This document shows, piece after piece, positions 26,725 to 35,300 of a DNA stretch of 64,000 bases. Position 1 is the first letter of the stretch. Each line of letters opens with the position of its first letter. The notes under the pieces were generated by a model that worked only from the letters and a program-made list of their open reading frames with translations, was not told where the DNA came from and made no database searches. Source of the DNA: Kibdelosporangium sp. MJ126-NF4 (lineage in GTDB: Bacteria; Actinomycetota; Actinomycetes; Mycobacteriales; Pseudonocardiaceae); assembly GCF_000826545.1 (NCBI RefSeq), contig NZ_CDME01000015.1:124001-188000 (forward strand), in the 5' to 3' direction. The position numbers were made by a program, and so were the translations under genes.

Positions 26725-27414
26725 GTGGCAGGGCAACGAGTGCAGCGGGTCGCCGCGCCGCTGCGGACCCAGGTTCTCGAAGCGCTCCGGCAGGACATCC
26801 TGGCCGCGATGTTCCAGCCCGGGGAACGGCTGGTCGAGGCGCGGCTGTGCGCGCTGTACGAGGTATCCCGGACGGTGGTCCGCGAGGTTCTGCGGCAACT
26901 GGAGTCCGAAGGTCTGGTGACCACGGTGGCCAACCGTGGCCCGGTTGTCACCGAGCTGACGTCCGCCGACGCCAAGGCGTTGTTCGAGGTGCGTGGCGCG
27001 CTGGAGGGCCTGGCCGGAGCCTTGTTCGCCGAGCGGGCCACCGGCGAGCAGCGCGAGCGGATGGGCAAGGTGATCCGCCGGTTCGCCCGCACCCACAGCA
27101 AGGCCGATCTGGCCGAACGGCTGAAGATGAAGGACGAGTTCTACGACGTCCTCATCGCCGGGGCGGAGAACCCGGTCATCGATTCGACACTGCGCGGCAT
27201 CCATGCCCGAGTACAGATGTTGCGCGGTTTGTCCCTGCAGGCCGAAGGGCGCGGGCCGGAAACCGTCCGGGAGTTGACCGCCATCCACGACGCCGCTGCC
27301 GTGCGTGGTGACACCGCCGCCGCTCGTGCGGCATGCGAGGATCACGTCCGCAACGCCGCGGCCACCGCGCTCCGCGAACTCGCCGCGCGGCACCCCGAAC
27401 CGCACGTCGGCTGA
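26725..27414 (+). CDS. GntR-family regulator with FCD ligand domain
   Basis: 229 residues starting at GTG 26725 (AGGGGAGGG upstream). Winged helix at about 12-75 (LRQDILAAMFQPGERLVEAR, VSRTVVREVLRQLESEGLV), then an FCD helical domain with ligand-site residues (FEVRGALEGLAGALFAERA, KDEFYDVLIAG, IHDAAAVRGDTAAARAACEDH). FCD regulators sense organic acids and usually control adjacent catabolic genes; the M20 and SDR genes downstream are the obvious candidates. A perfect hairpin follows its stop. Confidence 0.92.
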   Translation: MAGQRVQRVAAPLRTQVLEALRQDILAAMFQPGERLVEARLCALYEVSRTVVREVLRQLESEGLVTTVANRGPVVTELTSADAKALFEVRGALEGLAGALFAERATGEQRERMGKVIRRFARTHSKADLAERLKMKDEFYDVLIAGAENPVIDSTLRGIHARVQMLRGLSLQAEGRGPETVRELTAIHDAAAVRGDTAAARAACEDHVRNAAATALRELAARHPEPHVG

Positions 27415-27418
27415 GCCA

Positions 27419-27453
27419 GGTCCCGGTCGGCCGCCAGGCGACCGACCGGGACC
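27419..27453. terminator. Hairpin terminator after gntR
   Basis: A perfect 12-bp stem: 27419-27430 pairs with 27442-27453 around an 11-nt loop. It starts 4 nt after the gntR stop and lies just after the convergent hydrolase remnant, so it may once have served both genes. Confidence 0.7.
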
Positions 27454-27460
27454 GAGTGTC

Positions 27461-27560
27461 CTAATCGGACATGATGTCGGCCAGGAGTCCGGCCGTCGCT
27501 TCCGGGGATTCGACGTGGAAGTGGTGGCTGCCCAGGTCGATCAGTTCAATGCGCATGCGG
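27461..27560 (-). pseudogene. C-terminal tail of an alpha/beta hydrolase
   Basis: The minus strand encodes about 31 residues ending at the TAG complement of 27461-27463: IELIDLGSHHFHVESPEATA then GLLADIMSD. LGSHHFHVE resembles the catalytic-histidine end of alpha/beta hydrolases. Everything upstream has been replaced by the tail of a gene on the other strand. Confidence 0.5.
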
Positions 27561-27567
27561 TCGCCGT

Positions 27568-27771
27568 ATCTGGCGCGACGAGTTCGACCTCGCCTACGCC
27601 GAAGGCGGCGTCTTCCAGCTCACCCTCCACCCGCACGTCATCGGGCACCGCTCCCGTGTCACGATCCTCACCGAACTGCTTGACCACATCGCCTCGCACG
27701 AGGGCGTCTGGTTCGCCACGCACGCCCAGATCGCCGACCACGTATCCATCGGAAAGGACCTGGCGCGATGA
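27568..27771 (+). pseudogene. C-terminal tail of a polysaccharide deacetylase-family gene
   Basis: About 67 codons from 27568 to TGA 27769-27771 encode the family's last strands: WRDEFDLAYAEGGVFQLTLH, PHVIGHRSRVTILTELLDHI, GVWFATHAQIADHV. The stop overlaps the start of the M20 gene (ATGA), so the parent gene was the first cistron of that operon before its 5' part was lost. Confidence 0.75.
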
Positions 27772-28919
27772 CCGGCATCGACCAACGCGTCGAGCGCGCG
27801 TTCGAGCAGAACCTGAGCTCGGTACTGGAACTCTCGCACCGGATCAACGCCAACCCCGAACTGGCCTTCGAGGAACACGCAACCTCGGCGGCGATGATCG
27901 AGATGCTGGAAGGCGGGCAGTTCACGGTGGCGAAGGGCGTGGCCGGACTGCCGACGGCGTTCGTCGCCTCGGCCGGGTCCGGCGACTTCGCGTTCGGCCT
28001 GTGCGCGGAAATGGACGCGCTGCCGGGCATCGGGCACGGCTGCGGCCACAACGTCATCGCCGCGTCCGCGGTCGGCGCCGCGTTGGCGTTGGCCCCCTAC
28101 GCCGACGAACTCGGGCTGACAGTGCGGGTCTTCGGCACTCCTGCCGAGGAAAAGGGGACCGGCAAGGAGATCATGGTCAACTGCGGTGTCTTCGACGACA
28201 CCCACGCGGCCATGATGGTGCACCCGACGCTCAAGGACGTCGTCATCCCCCCGCTGCGCGCCGCACGGTCCTGGCAGGTGACCTACACGGGGATCGGCGG
28301 GCACGCCTCACGCCCCTGGAGCGCACTGAACGCGACGGTCGTCGCCCAGACCGCCATCGGGCTGCTGCGCCAGCAACTGCGTGACGGCATCAGAGTGCAC
28401 CACGTCGTCAAGGAAGCCGGAGCCGCCGTGAACGTCATCCCCGACCGCGCGGTCGTCGACTGCATGATCCGCGCCGACACCATCGACGAGGTCGACGAAG
28501 TGTGGGAGCGGGTGCGGCACTGCTTCGACGCGGGAGCCTTGGCCACCGGCACCAGCGTCGAGTACACCACGTTGCCGTCCATCTACCGTGAATTCCGGCA
28601 CGACCCCGACCTGGCCCCGCTGTTCGAAAAGCACGCGAAAGCCACTGGCCGGACCTTCCCCGACTACCCGGACAAGATGTTCGGCTCGACCGACATGGGC
28701 AACGTCTCGCTGCGCATCCCCGCGATCCACCCCATGTTGTCCTTCGACCTGCCACCCGAGGACGGCAACCACACCGCCGCCTTCGCCGTCGCGGCAGGCG
28801 GTCCGGACGGAGACCGATTCGTCCATGACGCCGGTCTGGCGATGGCCCTCACGATCGCCGAAGTCGCGCAGTCCGAGGACATCCGGGCGCGGCTCATCGC
28901 CAAGGCCACCGACCGATGA
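27768..28919 (+). CDS. M20-family amidohydrolase / peptidase
   Basis: 383 residues. Metal-site landmarks of the M20 family are present: LCAEMDALPGIGHGCGHNVI, GTPAEEKGTGKE (catalytic Glu pair) and a C-terminal MFGSTDMGNVS; the lid domain contains GIGGHASRPWSALNA. It resembles the PM20D2/AbgB-like branch that cleaves N-acyl or dipeptide amide bonds with two divalent metals. GGAAAGGA lies 11 nt before the ATG. ATGA overlaps link it to the deacetylase relic upstream and to the SDR gene downstream (28916). Probable control by the GntR regulator is inferred from order. Confidence 0.9.
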   Translation: MTGIDQRVERAFEQNLSSVLELSHRINANPELAFEEHATSAAMIEMLEGGQFTVAKGVAGLPTAFVASAGSGDFAFGLCAEMDALPGIGHGCGHNVIAASAVGAALALAPYADELGLTVRVFGTPAEEKGTGKEIMVNCGVFDDTHAAMMVHPTLKDVVIPPLRAARSWQVTYTGIGGHASRPWSALNATVVAQTAIGLLRQQLRDGIRVHHVVKEAGAAVNVIPDRAVVDCMIRADTIDEVDEVWERVRHCFDAGALATGTSVEYTTLPSIYREFRHDPDLAPLFEKHAKATGRTFPDYPDKMFGSTDMGNVSLRIPAIHPMLSFDLPPEDGNHTAAFAVAAGGPDGDRFVHDAGLAMALTIAEVAQSEDIRARLIAKATDR

Positions 28920-29638
28920 CCGGCGTGGTCGTGCTCGGCGGCGCCGGGGGTATCGGTTCGGCTGTGGTACGTGCGTTGCGAGCGCAGGACCGGAGGGTGG
29001 CCGTGGTGGACATGCTCGCACCGCCAGAGAAGCCAGCCGATGGCGTGTCGTGGGTCACCGGCGACGCAACCGATCCAGCCGTGGTCGGCGCCGCGTTCGA
29101 CGCGCTCGGTGGTGAGGTGACTGGACTGGTGCATTGCTTGATCGGTGAGCACCGCGCATCGTTGAGTACGCAGACGCCAGACGCGCTGCGCAGGGTGCTC
29201 GATATCGGCGCGGTGTCCGCGCTGGTTCCCTTGCAGCAGTTGCTTCTTCACGCGGACGGCCGACCGTCCGCCGCGGTGTTGGTCAGTTCGATACAGGCGG
29301 CGTTCGCCGCTGACTGGCGAGCGCCCTACGCGATGGCCAAGGCCGCGCTGGAGGCGCTCGGCCGGGCAGCGGCGGTCGAGTTCGGCCCACATGGCTTGCG
29401 GTGCAACACGGTCCGGCCTGGATTTGTCGCAGTCGACCGCAACGCTCGTCGTTGGCAGGATGCCGACGTCCGTGAGGCGTTGATCGGCGTGCAACCGCTC
29501 GGCAGACTCGCGCAGCCCGACGACATCGCTGACGTGATCACGTTCCTGCTCAGCGATCAGGCCAGGTCCATCACCGGCACGACCGTCACCGTCGACGGCG
29601 CGCAGACCACGGTGTTGCGTGAGCCGTGGAAACCATGA
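28916..29638 (+). CDS. Short-chain dehydrogenase/reductase
   Basis: 240 residues. The nucleotide motif GGAGGIG appears at residues 8-14; catalytic Ser in VLVSSIQAAF and YAMAK supply the Ser-Tyr-Lys set. The C-terminus VTIAG-type segment here reads SITGTTVTVDGAQ. A bacterial FabG-like fold acting on a hydroxy/keto pair with NAD(P). The start overlaps the M20 stop (ATGA), so both enzymes probably act in one pathway. Confidence 0.9.
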   Translation: MTGVVVLGGAGGIGSAVVRALRAQDRRVAVVDMLAPPEKPADGVSWVTGDATDPAVVGAAFDALGGEVTGLVHCLIGEHRASLSTQTPDALRRVLDIGAVSALVPLQQLLLHADGRPSAAVLVSSIQAAFAADWRAPYAMAKAALEALGRAAAVEFGPHGLRCNTVRPGFVAVDRNARRWQDADVREALIGVQPLGRLAQPDDIADVITFLLSDQARSITGTTVTVDGAQTTVLREPWKP

Positions 29639-29651
29639 CACCTGTACCTTC

Positions 29652-30392
29652 CTAACGCGTAGGCCCAGGCGCCGCGAGCGTGAGCAGGAGCGCACTGAGC
29701 TCGGCGGGCATGGTGATCATGCAGTCGTGGCCGGTCGGTAACTCCCATACCTGTGCCGGAGAACCGTTCGGCTGTGTCTCGGGTACCGGCCTCAGGGACA
29801 TGCTTCCCGCTGATTCGCCGACACAGTGGATGTGCGTCCGTGGAATCGCGTTCACAGCAGGGTTGTCCAAGCGGACCGGTTGTTGGAGGCAACGCACCGG
29901 CTCGTCCGAGAGCGTCGCCCGTAGCCAGGCGATATCCGCCGGGTCGGTGACCCCGAACAGCCCCAGAGGTGGTGGCTGCTCGGGCAGCGGGGGAACCCGC
30001 CAGCCGCCTGAGCTCACGGCGAGGTCGATCACTTGCTGGGCAACCGGTAGCACGTCGACCGCTGACTCACCGTGCTCGGGCACCATCGCGTCGAGGTACA
30101 CCAGGTGCGCGATCCGTTCCGGAATCTGGTTGGCTGCCGAGGAGATGACCAGTCCCGCATAGCTGTGCCCGACAAGGATCACGTCGGTGAGGTCGTTGTC
30201 GTGGATCAGTTTGACGATGTCGTCGGTGTATGTGTCGAGCCCAACGTCCGCGGTGAGCAGATGCGCCGTGTCCCCGGAGCCCGTCAACGACGGCGCGTAC
30301 ACCCGATGCCCGGACGATTCCAGCAGCGGCACCACTCGCTGCCAGCACTGTCCACTGTGCCAGGAACCGTGCACCAGTAGAAACACAGCCAA
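29652..30392 (-). CDS. Alpha/beta hydrolase (salicylate-esterase-like)
   Basis: 246 residues from TTG 30392, preceded by GGGGAG; GTG 30386 is an alternative start with 10-nt spacing. FLLVHGSWHSGQCWQRVVP (oxyanion region), VILVGHSYAGLVI (nucleophile Ser) and a late TGHDCMITMP (catalytic His) place it in the plant-type methyl-salicylate esterase/hydroxynitrile-lyase-like branch common in actinomycetes. It begins 34 nt after the ROK gene stop on the same strand and is probably the last cistron of the MFS-ROK-hydrolase operon. Confidence 0.85.
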   Translation of the reverse strand: MAVFLLVHGSWHSGQCWQRVVPLLESSGHRVYAPSLTGSGDTAHLLTADVGLDTYTDDIVKLIHDNDLTDVILVGHSYAGLVISSAANQIPERIAHLVYLDAMVPEHGESAVDVLPVAQQVIDLAVSSGGWRVPPLPEQPPPLGLFGVTDPADIAWLRATLSDEPVRCLQQPVRLDNPAVNAIPRTHIHCVGESAGSMSLRPVPETQPNGSPAQVWELPTGHDCMITMPAELSALLLTLAAPGPTR

Positions 30393-30426
30393 GATTCTCC
30401 CCTTCGCCCGTGGATTCCCTACACTG

Positions 30427-31581
30427 TCACGGTTCTGTGGTTGTTCCCGTGGCCAGGAAGGCGCGAATGACCAGCCCGGCGGCGGCCGTGACGAGCGGGT
30501 TGCCACCGGATCCCGGCTGGACGAGCAGGTTCGGTGGCACAGCTTCGACGCGCTCGCGCACGTCGTCCAGCCACCGCTGCGACGGTGCGCCGCTGCCGCC
30601 AAGGATCACCAGGTGCGGTCGCATCAGGTCGTACAGCGTGTCGGCCACTCGCGCGACTTGGGTGCTGCGCCGCTCGAACAGCCTGACCGCGGCAGGATCC
30701 TCGTCCTGGTCGGCCAAGCGGATCAGGTCTGCCAGCGAGGTCACCGCCAGCCCGGCTGCTCGGGCTGCGGCGAGCAACGCCGTGTCAGTGCCACACGCAG
30801 CGAAGCTCATCAGGCCGTCTCCGGTCAGGGTGGGCACGACGATGCGCTCGATGCTGCCCTGGATGACGTTGTCCGGGTTCATCATCGCGGCCTGGTTGAC
30901 GAATCCCATTTCGGCGATGTTCCCGACGAACAGGTACAGCACGCTGCACCTGCCGATCCCAGCGCCAAAGGCCATCTCGGCGCCGAGATGAGCCCGCACG
31001 TTGTTGTCCACGACGACATCGAGCCCGGTCTGCGCGTGCAGCCGGTCAGCCACGTCGACATCGGTCCAGCCGAGCACGTCGTTGCGCACGACCCGCCCAA
31101 GCTCCCGTTGGACTTCGCCACCGGCGACCACACCGACACCGAGCACCGGACCGGGAGCCGAGGCGACCAGTTCGTTGGTCAACTCCGCCGCCCGGCGCAG
31201 CGTGGCCGCCACATCGGCCGGGTCACGATCCTCGACCCGCACTGTGACGCACTGGCCGGTCAGATCGGTCAGACCGACGGTGGTGCGTTGCAGGCCAAGG
31301 TGAACGCCTGCGGCGTACCGGCTCGCCGGGCTGATCGCGACCGGAACCCGAGGACGACCGCCTCCGCTGTCCAACTGGGCCATCTCCCGCACGATGCCCT
31401 CCCGCAGCAGCGGCTCGATGATCCGGCTGACGCTGCCGTGGTTGAGCGACAGATCGCGGGCGATGTCGCCCCTCGCCAGCGGACCGCGCTGGAGCAGCAG
31501 GTGCAGCACGGCGGCGGTGTTGGCCTGCCGGGCTTGGCGTGGCCGGGTACCGCTGAGGTGGGAACGACGTTGCTCGGTCAT
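30427..31581 (-). CDS. ROK-family transcriptional regulator
   Basis: 384 residues from ATG 31581. An N-terminal winged helix (LLLQRGPLARGDIARDLSLN, HGSVSRIIEPLLREGIV) is followed by the ROK sugar-kinase-like fold: GVGVVAGGEV, VVDNNVRAHLGAEMAFG and HLVILGGSGAPS. The usual ROK zinc motif CxCGxxGC is not present (only AACGTD), so a kinase role is unlikely and it is better read as an XylR/NagC-like regulator. Its start overlaps the stop of the upstream MFS gene (ATGA), implying that it controls uptake through that carrier. Confidence 0.9.
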   Translation of the reverse strand: MTEQRRSHLSGTRPRQARQANTAAVLHLLLQRGPLARGDIARDLSLNHGSVSRIIEPLLREGIVREMAQLDSGGGRPRVPVAISPASRYAAGVHLGLQRTTVGLTDLTGQCVTVRVEDRDPADVAATLRRAAELTNELVASAPGPVLGVGVVAGGEVQRELGRVVRNDVLGWTDVDVADRLHAQTGLDVVVDNNVRAHLGAEMAFGAGIGRCSVLYLFVGNIAEMGFVNQAAMMNPDNVIQGSIERIVVPTLTGDGLMSFAACGTDTALLAAARAAGLAVTSLADLIRLADQDEDPAAVRLFERRSTQVARVADTLYDLMRPHLVILGGSGAPSQRWLDDVRERVEAVPPNLLVQPGSGGNPLVTAAAGLVIRAFLATGTTTEP

Positions 31582-32927
31582 GCTCTGGTGGGACTTCCGG
31601 ACTCGACAGAGTTGGTCTCTTCGAGTTCGACACCGGTGGTGGCCAGCCACGGCGACGCGACCACGATCAGCGCGCTCACCAAGAAGGCACAGGCGTACCA
31701 CGCGACGACCTTGATGCCGTGCTCATTGAGCAGAGTGGGAAGCAGAAACACGTTGAGCGCGATCGCCAGCCGGGTCGCGCTCTGCGCGATACCAGAGCCG
31801 AGCCCGCGCAGCGCGGTGGGAAACGCCTCGGTGCTCCACACCCAGGACAGCACACCGGGGCCGAACCAGGTGAGCGTGGCGTACAACGCCCAGCACACAA
31901 CCAGGCCGACACCGGCGCGTTCGCCGGTCAGCGCGACACCCACACCGGCGGCGAAGACTCCGACACAGGTCCACACACCCAGCCAGCGGCGGTTGACCCG
32001 GTCGATCACCAGCGCGCCGAGCGCGACCGCGATCAGCCCCATCACGAAGGCCAACAGCGAGAAGTACAACGAGTTGGAAGCGCCGATACCGGTGACCTCG
32101 ACGATCAGTGGACCCGCGACGGTGGCCACCGCTCCACCGAATGCCTGCAACGCGAAGAACGCTGTCACTGTCACCAGGCGCTTCCACGCCCCGCCTGACA
32201 ACAACGCCCGGTAGTCCCGTTTCTCGACGTACTGGTGTTTCGGCGGCTCCAGCCCGAGGGCTTCGTACACCCGCAGCGCCTCTTCCTCCCGGCCCTGCGC
32301 GCGCAACCAGCGCGGTGACTCGGGCAGGAACTGCCGAGCGACCAGCACCGCGGCGGCGGGAAGGGCGGCGATACCGAACAGCCAGCGCCAGGTCTCGTTG
32401 CCGAACACTGGCGCGAGCGCCAGCGCGAGCAGCACGGATGCGATCGCGCCGCCCAGCCACATCATGTTGGGCAGGCTACCCGCGACACGACCACGCCTGG
32501 CCCTGGGCGCGACCTCGGTGAGGAACGCGTGCGAAGTGGGAATGTCCATTCCCACCGCGACACCGAGCACGAACCTGGCGGCCACCAGTTGCCACACGTC
32601 CTGGACGAATGCCGCAGCGATCGAGGCCACCACGAAGAACACCAGGTTGATCATGAAGATCACCCGTCGGCCGAACCGGTCGGACAGGTCGCCGAAGACC
32701 AGCAGGCCGAGCGCGGCGCCCACGAACGACGCCGCGGTGACCAGTCCGACCTGCGTTGCCGTCAGGTGGAACGAGGGCTTGATGAAGAGCATCGCGGCAC
32801 CGATCACCAGCAGGTCATAGCCGTCGATGAACTCGCCGAACGCGACCAGCCTGGTGGTCCAGCCGCGGACGAACCGCGCTCGTCGGGGTGAGATGGCGTG
32901 GCGATCCTGCCCCAGTGCTGTTGGCAT
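31578..32927 (-). CDS. MFS metabolite/H+ symporter
   Basis: 449 residues with twelve predicted helices. The start ATG 32927 is preceded by GGAG; a longer frame upstream has no supporting features. Family signatures are GEFIDGYDLLVIG in TM1, FGDLSDRFGRRVIF between TM2 and TM3, PESPRWL in the central loop and STEAFPTALRGLGSG in the second half, all typical of sugar-porter/metabolite:H+ symporters. It leads an operon with the ROK regulator and a hydrolase; sugar or aromatic acid uptake is plausible. Confidence 0.9.
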   Translation of the reverse strand: MPTALGQDRHAISPRRARFVRGWTTRLVAFGEFIDGYDLLVIGAAMLFIKPSFHLTATQVGLVTAASFVGAALGLLVFGDLSDRFGRRVIFMINLVFFVVASIAAAFVQDVWQLVAARFVLGVAVGMDIPTSHAFLTEVAPRARRGRVAGSLPNMMWLGGAIASVLLALALAPVFGNETWRWLFGIAALPAAAVLVARQFLPESPRWLRAQGREEEALRVYEALGLEPPKHQYVEKRDYRALLSGGAWKRLVTVTAFFALQAFGGAVATVAGPLIVEVTGIGASNSLYFSLLAFVMGLIAVALGALVIDRVNRRWLGVWTCVGVFAAGVGVALTGERAGVGLVVCWALYATLTWFGPGVLSWVWSTEAFPTALRGLGSGIAQSATRLAIALNVFLLPTLLNEHGIKVVAWYACAFLVSALIVVASPWLATTGVELEETNSVESGSPTRA

Positions 32928-33051
32928 TGTTGCTCCAGTCACCGCCTTGCGGTACAAGGGGAAACCTCGTGATGGCGGCACCGTCGAAGGTGCTGGAAAG
33001 TGCATTTCACGGTGTCGGAATGGTGGACACGCTGTGCTGGAAAGTGGTTTT

Positions 33052-33064
33052 GTGTGACTCACAC
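33052..33064. promoter_or_regulatory. Inverted repeat upstream of the MFS-ROK operon
   Basis: GTGTGA-C-TCACAC, perfect 6-bp arms, lies 125 bp upstream of the MFS start, in the 211-bp gap (32928-33138) that otherwise contains no gene. It could be the operator of the co-transcribed ROK regulator or of an outside factor. Confidence 0.4.
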
Positions 33065-33138
33065 TAAAGTAGCCGAGGGTGCGCTGATCCGCGCTGGGCC
33101 ACGATGGCGGATATTGGCCACCGCAGTGCACGTATGGC

Positions 33139-33966
33139 CTAAGCCCTGACCAGGATTGTCTTGGCGCGCAGCGTTCCCGTCGCGGTCTGGCGGCCATGGA
33201 CATCCCGGACTCCGGTCACGACCTCCTGTTGGTCGACCGTCGCGCTGACCACCATGCCCTGGTGGTCGAACAACGGTGAGGTCAGCCGGTAGGTGAAGGA
33301 CACGTTTCCCGACAGGCCATCGGCACGGGCCTTCTCCGCCATGACGATCGCCTGCAACGGGCCGTGCGTGAGCAGTCCTGGGTATCCCTCGACGTCCCTG
33401 GCGTAATCGCGGTCGTAGTGGATGCGGTGGGCGTTGTAGGTGAGCGCGGAGAACCGGAACAGCAGGACCGGCGAGACATCTATGGCCCATTCGTGCGGCG
33501 CTACCGGCATCGTCGCCGCCGGTTCGGTGCCTGCGGGTTGTCCAGGCGTGCGCGGCCGGTAGACGATGTCCTGCTCCTCGTCGAGGACCACCTGTCCGCG
33601 CTGTTCGATCCGGTGTCCGACCACCACGAACGTCAGCGGCCCGGAGCGTCCGTGTTTCTGCGTGACCGAGAGGACTTTCGTGCGCCGGGTCGCGTGTTCG
33701 CCGCAACGCAGGTCCGCGTGCATGTGGACGCGACCGCCCGCCCACATGCGGCGGTGTCCCACTGGCACGGGCAGGGTGTTGCGGGCCGGGTGCCCGTCTT
33801 GGCCGAGGTCGGCCTGGGCCGGTCGGTCCAGGAGGTAGACCCAGTGCCACAGCAAGGGCAAAGCGGCGCCGTTGTCCACATCGGGCACGGGCACGTCGAG
33901 CAGTGCCCCCAGGGCTTGTGCCGGTCCGGGGGTGAGAAACTCCTGTCGTTCAACGGTTTCTGTCAT
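33139..33966 (-). CDS. MaoC-like / FAS1-type acyl-CoA hydratase
   Basis: 275 residues comprising a double hot-dog fold. The N-terminal half (ALPLLWHWVYLLDRPAQADL, RMWAGGRVHMH) matches the FAS1-like dehydratase domain. The C-terminal half carries the hydratase-2 catalytic area FSALTYNAHRIHYDRDYA with Tyr-Asn-His-Arg-Ile-His and LLTHGPLQAIVMAE. Relatives include mesaconyl-C4-CoA hydratase and type 2 hydroxyacyl-thioester dehydratases. It follows the acyl-CoA dehydrogenase gene by 45 nt on the same strand, so the pair would introduce a double bond and hydrate it. Confidence 0.88.
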   Translation of the reverse strand: MTETVERQEFLTPGPAQALGALLDVPVPDVDNGAALPLLWHWVYLLDRPAQADLGQDGHPARNTLPVPVGHRRMWAGGRVHMHADLRCGEHATRRTKVLSVTQKHGRSGPLTFVVVGHRIEQRGQVVLDEEQDIVYRPRTPGQPAGTEPAATMPVAPHEWAIDVSPVLLFRFSALTYNAHRIHYDRDYARDVEGYPGLLTHGPLQAIVMAEKARADGLSGNVSFTYRLTSPLFDHQGMVVSATVDQQEVVTGVRDVHGRQTATGTLRAKTILVRA

Positions 33967-34011
33967 GCGACGACGGTAATGCCGTCAAGCGGTTGGGACA
34001 TGCCAGGCCCT

Positions 34012-35169
34012 TCAGATCCGGTGGCGCTTGATCAGTTGCTGGGCGATGACCATGCGCTGGATCTCGTTGGTTCCCTCACCGACGATCATCAGCGGTGCGT
34101 CGCGGAAGTACCGTTCGACGTCGAACTCAGTCGAGTAGCCGTAGCCACCGTGGATGCGCACCGCGTTGAGCGCGACCTCCATCGCGGTCTCCGAGGCGAA
34201 CAGCTTCGCCATCCCGGCCTCCAGGTCGGCGCGCTCACCCGAGTCGTACCGGCGGGCCGCGTGGTACACGAGCTGGCGGGCGGCTTCCAGTTTCGTCGCC
34301 ATGTCCGCCAGGTGGTTCCCGATCGACTGGTGCTGCCAGATCTGTCGCCCGAAGCTCTCCCGCTGCTGGGCGTAGCGCAGGGAATCCTCCAGCGCCGCCC
34401 GGCCGACGCCGAGTGCGCGGCTCGCGACCTGGATGCGTCCGATCTCCAGTCCCCGCATCATCTGCGCGAAACCGCTGCCCGGCACGCCACCGAGCACCGC
34501 GTCGAGTGGAGCCACGAGGTCGTCGAACGCGAGCTCACAGGTCTCGACGCCCTTGTATCCCAGCTTCGGCAGGTCCCGCAGCACGTGGAACCCCGGCCCC
34601 TTCTCCAGCAACAGGATGCTGATGCCCTGGTGCGCGGGAGTGGCAGTGGGATCGGTCTTGCACAGCAACGCGATCAGCTGCGACCGGCGCGCGTTGGTGA
34701 TCCAGGTCTTCGATCCGTTCACCACGTAGTGGTCGCCTTCACGGCGCGCCACCGTACGCATCGCCTGCAGGTCGGAACCCCCGCCGGGCTCGGTCAGCGC
34801 CATGGCCGCCCGGATCTCCCCCGTCGCCATTCTGGGCAGGTAGGTGTCCTTCTGTTCCGGCGTACCGAATTCGCCGAGCAGCTTCGCGACGACCGTGTGC
34901 CCGCCCATCGCACCGGCCAGGCTCATCCACCCGCGGGCGAGTTCCTCGGTCACCGCGACGTAGCACTGGGCGGAGACGTGTGCCTCGCCCCACGGCTCCG
35001 GGATCCCGAGCCCGAAGACACCCATCTGTTTCATCTGCTCGATGAGGTTCCCGGGATAGGTGTCGGTCCGTTCCAGCTCCCGCACGACGGGCCTGACCTC
35101 GCGGTCGACGAACTCGCCCGCGAGCGCGACGATCGCGTTCTCCTCCGCTGTGAGCATGTCGATCAGCAT
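34012..35169 (-). CDS. Acyl-CoA dehydrogenase
   Basis: 385 residues from ATG 35169 (GGAG five nt upstream; a GTG at 35184 would add five residues). Hallmarks are the FAD/substrate loop ALTEPGGGSDLQAM, ITNARRSQLI, RESFGRQIWQHQSI and the C-terminal MVIGEGTNEIQ-type segment (here LMIVGEGTNEIQRM). The residue before GTNEIQ region is consistent with the catalytic Glu. It catalyses flavin-linked alpha,beta-desaturation of an acyl-CoA. Divergent from the LysR gene, which probably regulates it and the MaoC gene. Confidence 0.93.
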   Translation of the reverse strand: MLIDMLTAEENAIVALAGEFVDREVRPVVRELERTDTYPGNLIEQMKQMGVFGLGIPEPWGEAHVSAQCYVAVTEELARGWMSLAGAMGGHTVVAKLLGEFGTPEQKDTYLPRMATGEIRAAMALTEPGGGSDLQAMRTVARREGDHYVVNGSKTWITNARRSQLIALLCKTDPTATPAHQGISILLLEKGPGFHVLRDLPKLGYKGVETCELAFDDLVAPLDAVLGGVPGSGFAQMMRGLEIGRIQVASRALGVGRAALEDSLRYAQQRESFGRQIWQHQSIGNHLADMATKLEAARQLVYHAARRYDSGERADLEAGMAKLFASETAMEVALNAVRIHGGYGYSTEFDVERYFRDAPLMIVGEGTNEIQRMVIAQQLIKRHRI

Positions 35170-35300
35170 CCGTTCTCCGATCACTCTCGACGACCACCCC
35201 TATCATCGTTCATGATGACCATCAAGCAAAAATGACGGTTTGTGATGGCACCATGCGAGGCTGGAATACCTCGTCGAGCCAGGACATCCCGGAGGCTCAC
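35170..35300. promoter_or_regulatory. Divergent LysR-type control region
   Basis: 131 bp between the acyl-CoA dehydrogenase and lysR starts. It contains ATCAT-CGTTC-ATGAT (35202-35216) and the overlapping TTCATGATGACCATCAA, both with dyad symmetry of the kind bound by LysR proteins. GGAGG at 35291-35295 is the lysR ribosome site. Confidence 0.5.

Noticed and set aside
30187..32214. 675-codon plus-strand frame
   Set aside because: Antisense shadow of the hydrolase, ROK and MFS genes, which have clear motifs, starts and overlaps on the other strand.
33364..35235. 623-codon plus-strand frame
   Set aside because: Antisense to the MaoC and acyl-CoA dehydrogenase genes; no recognisable domain.
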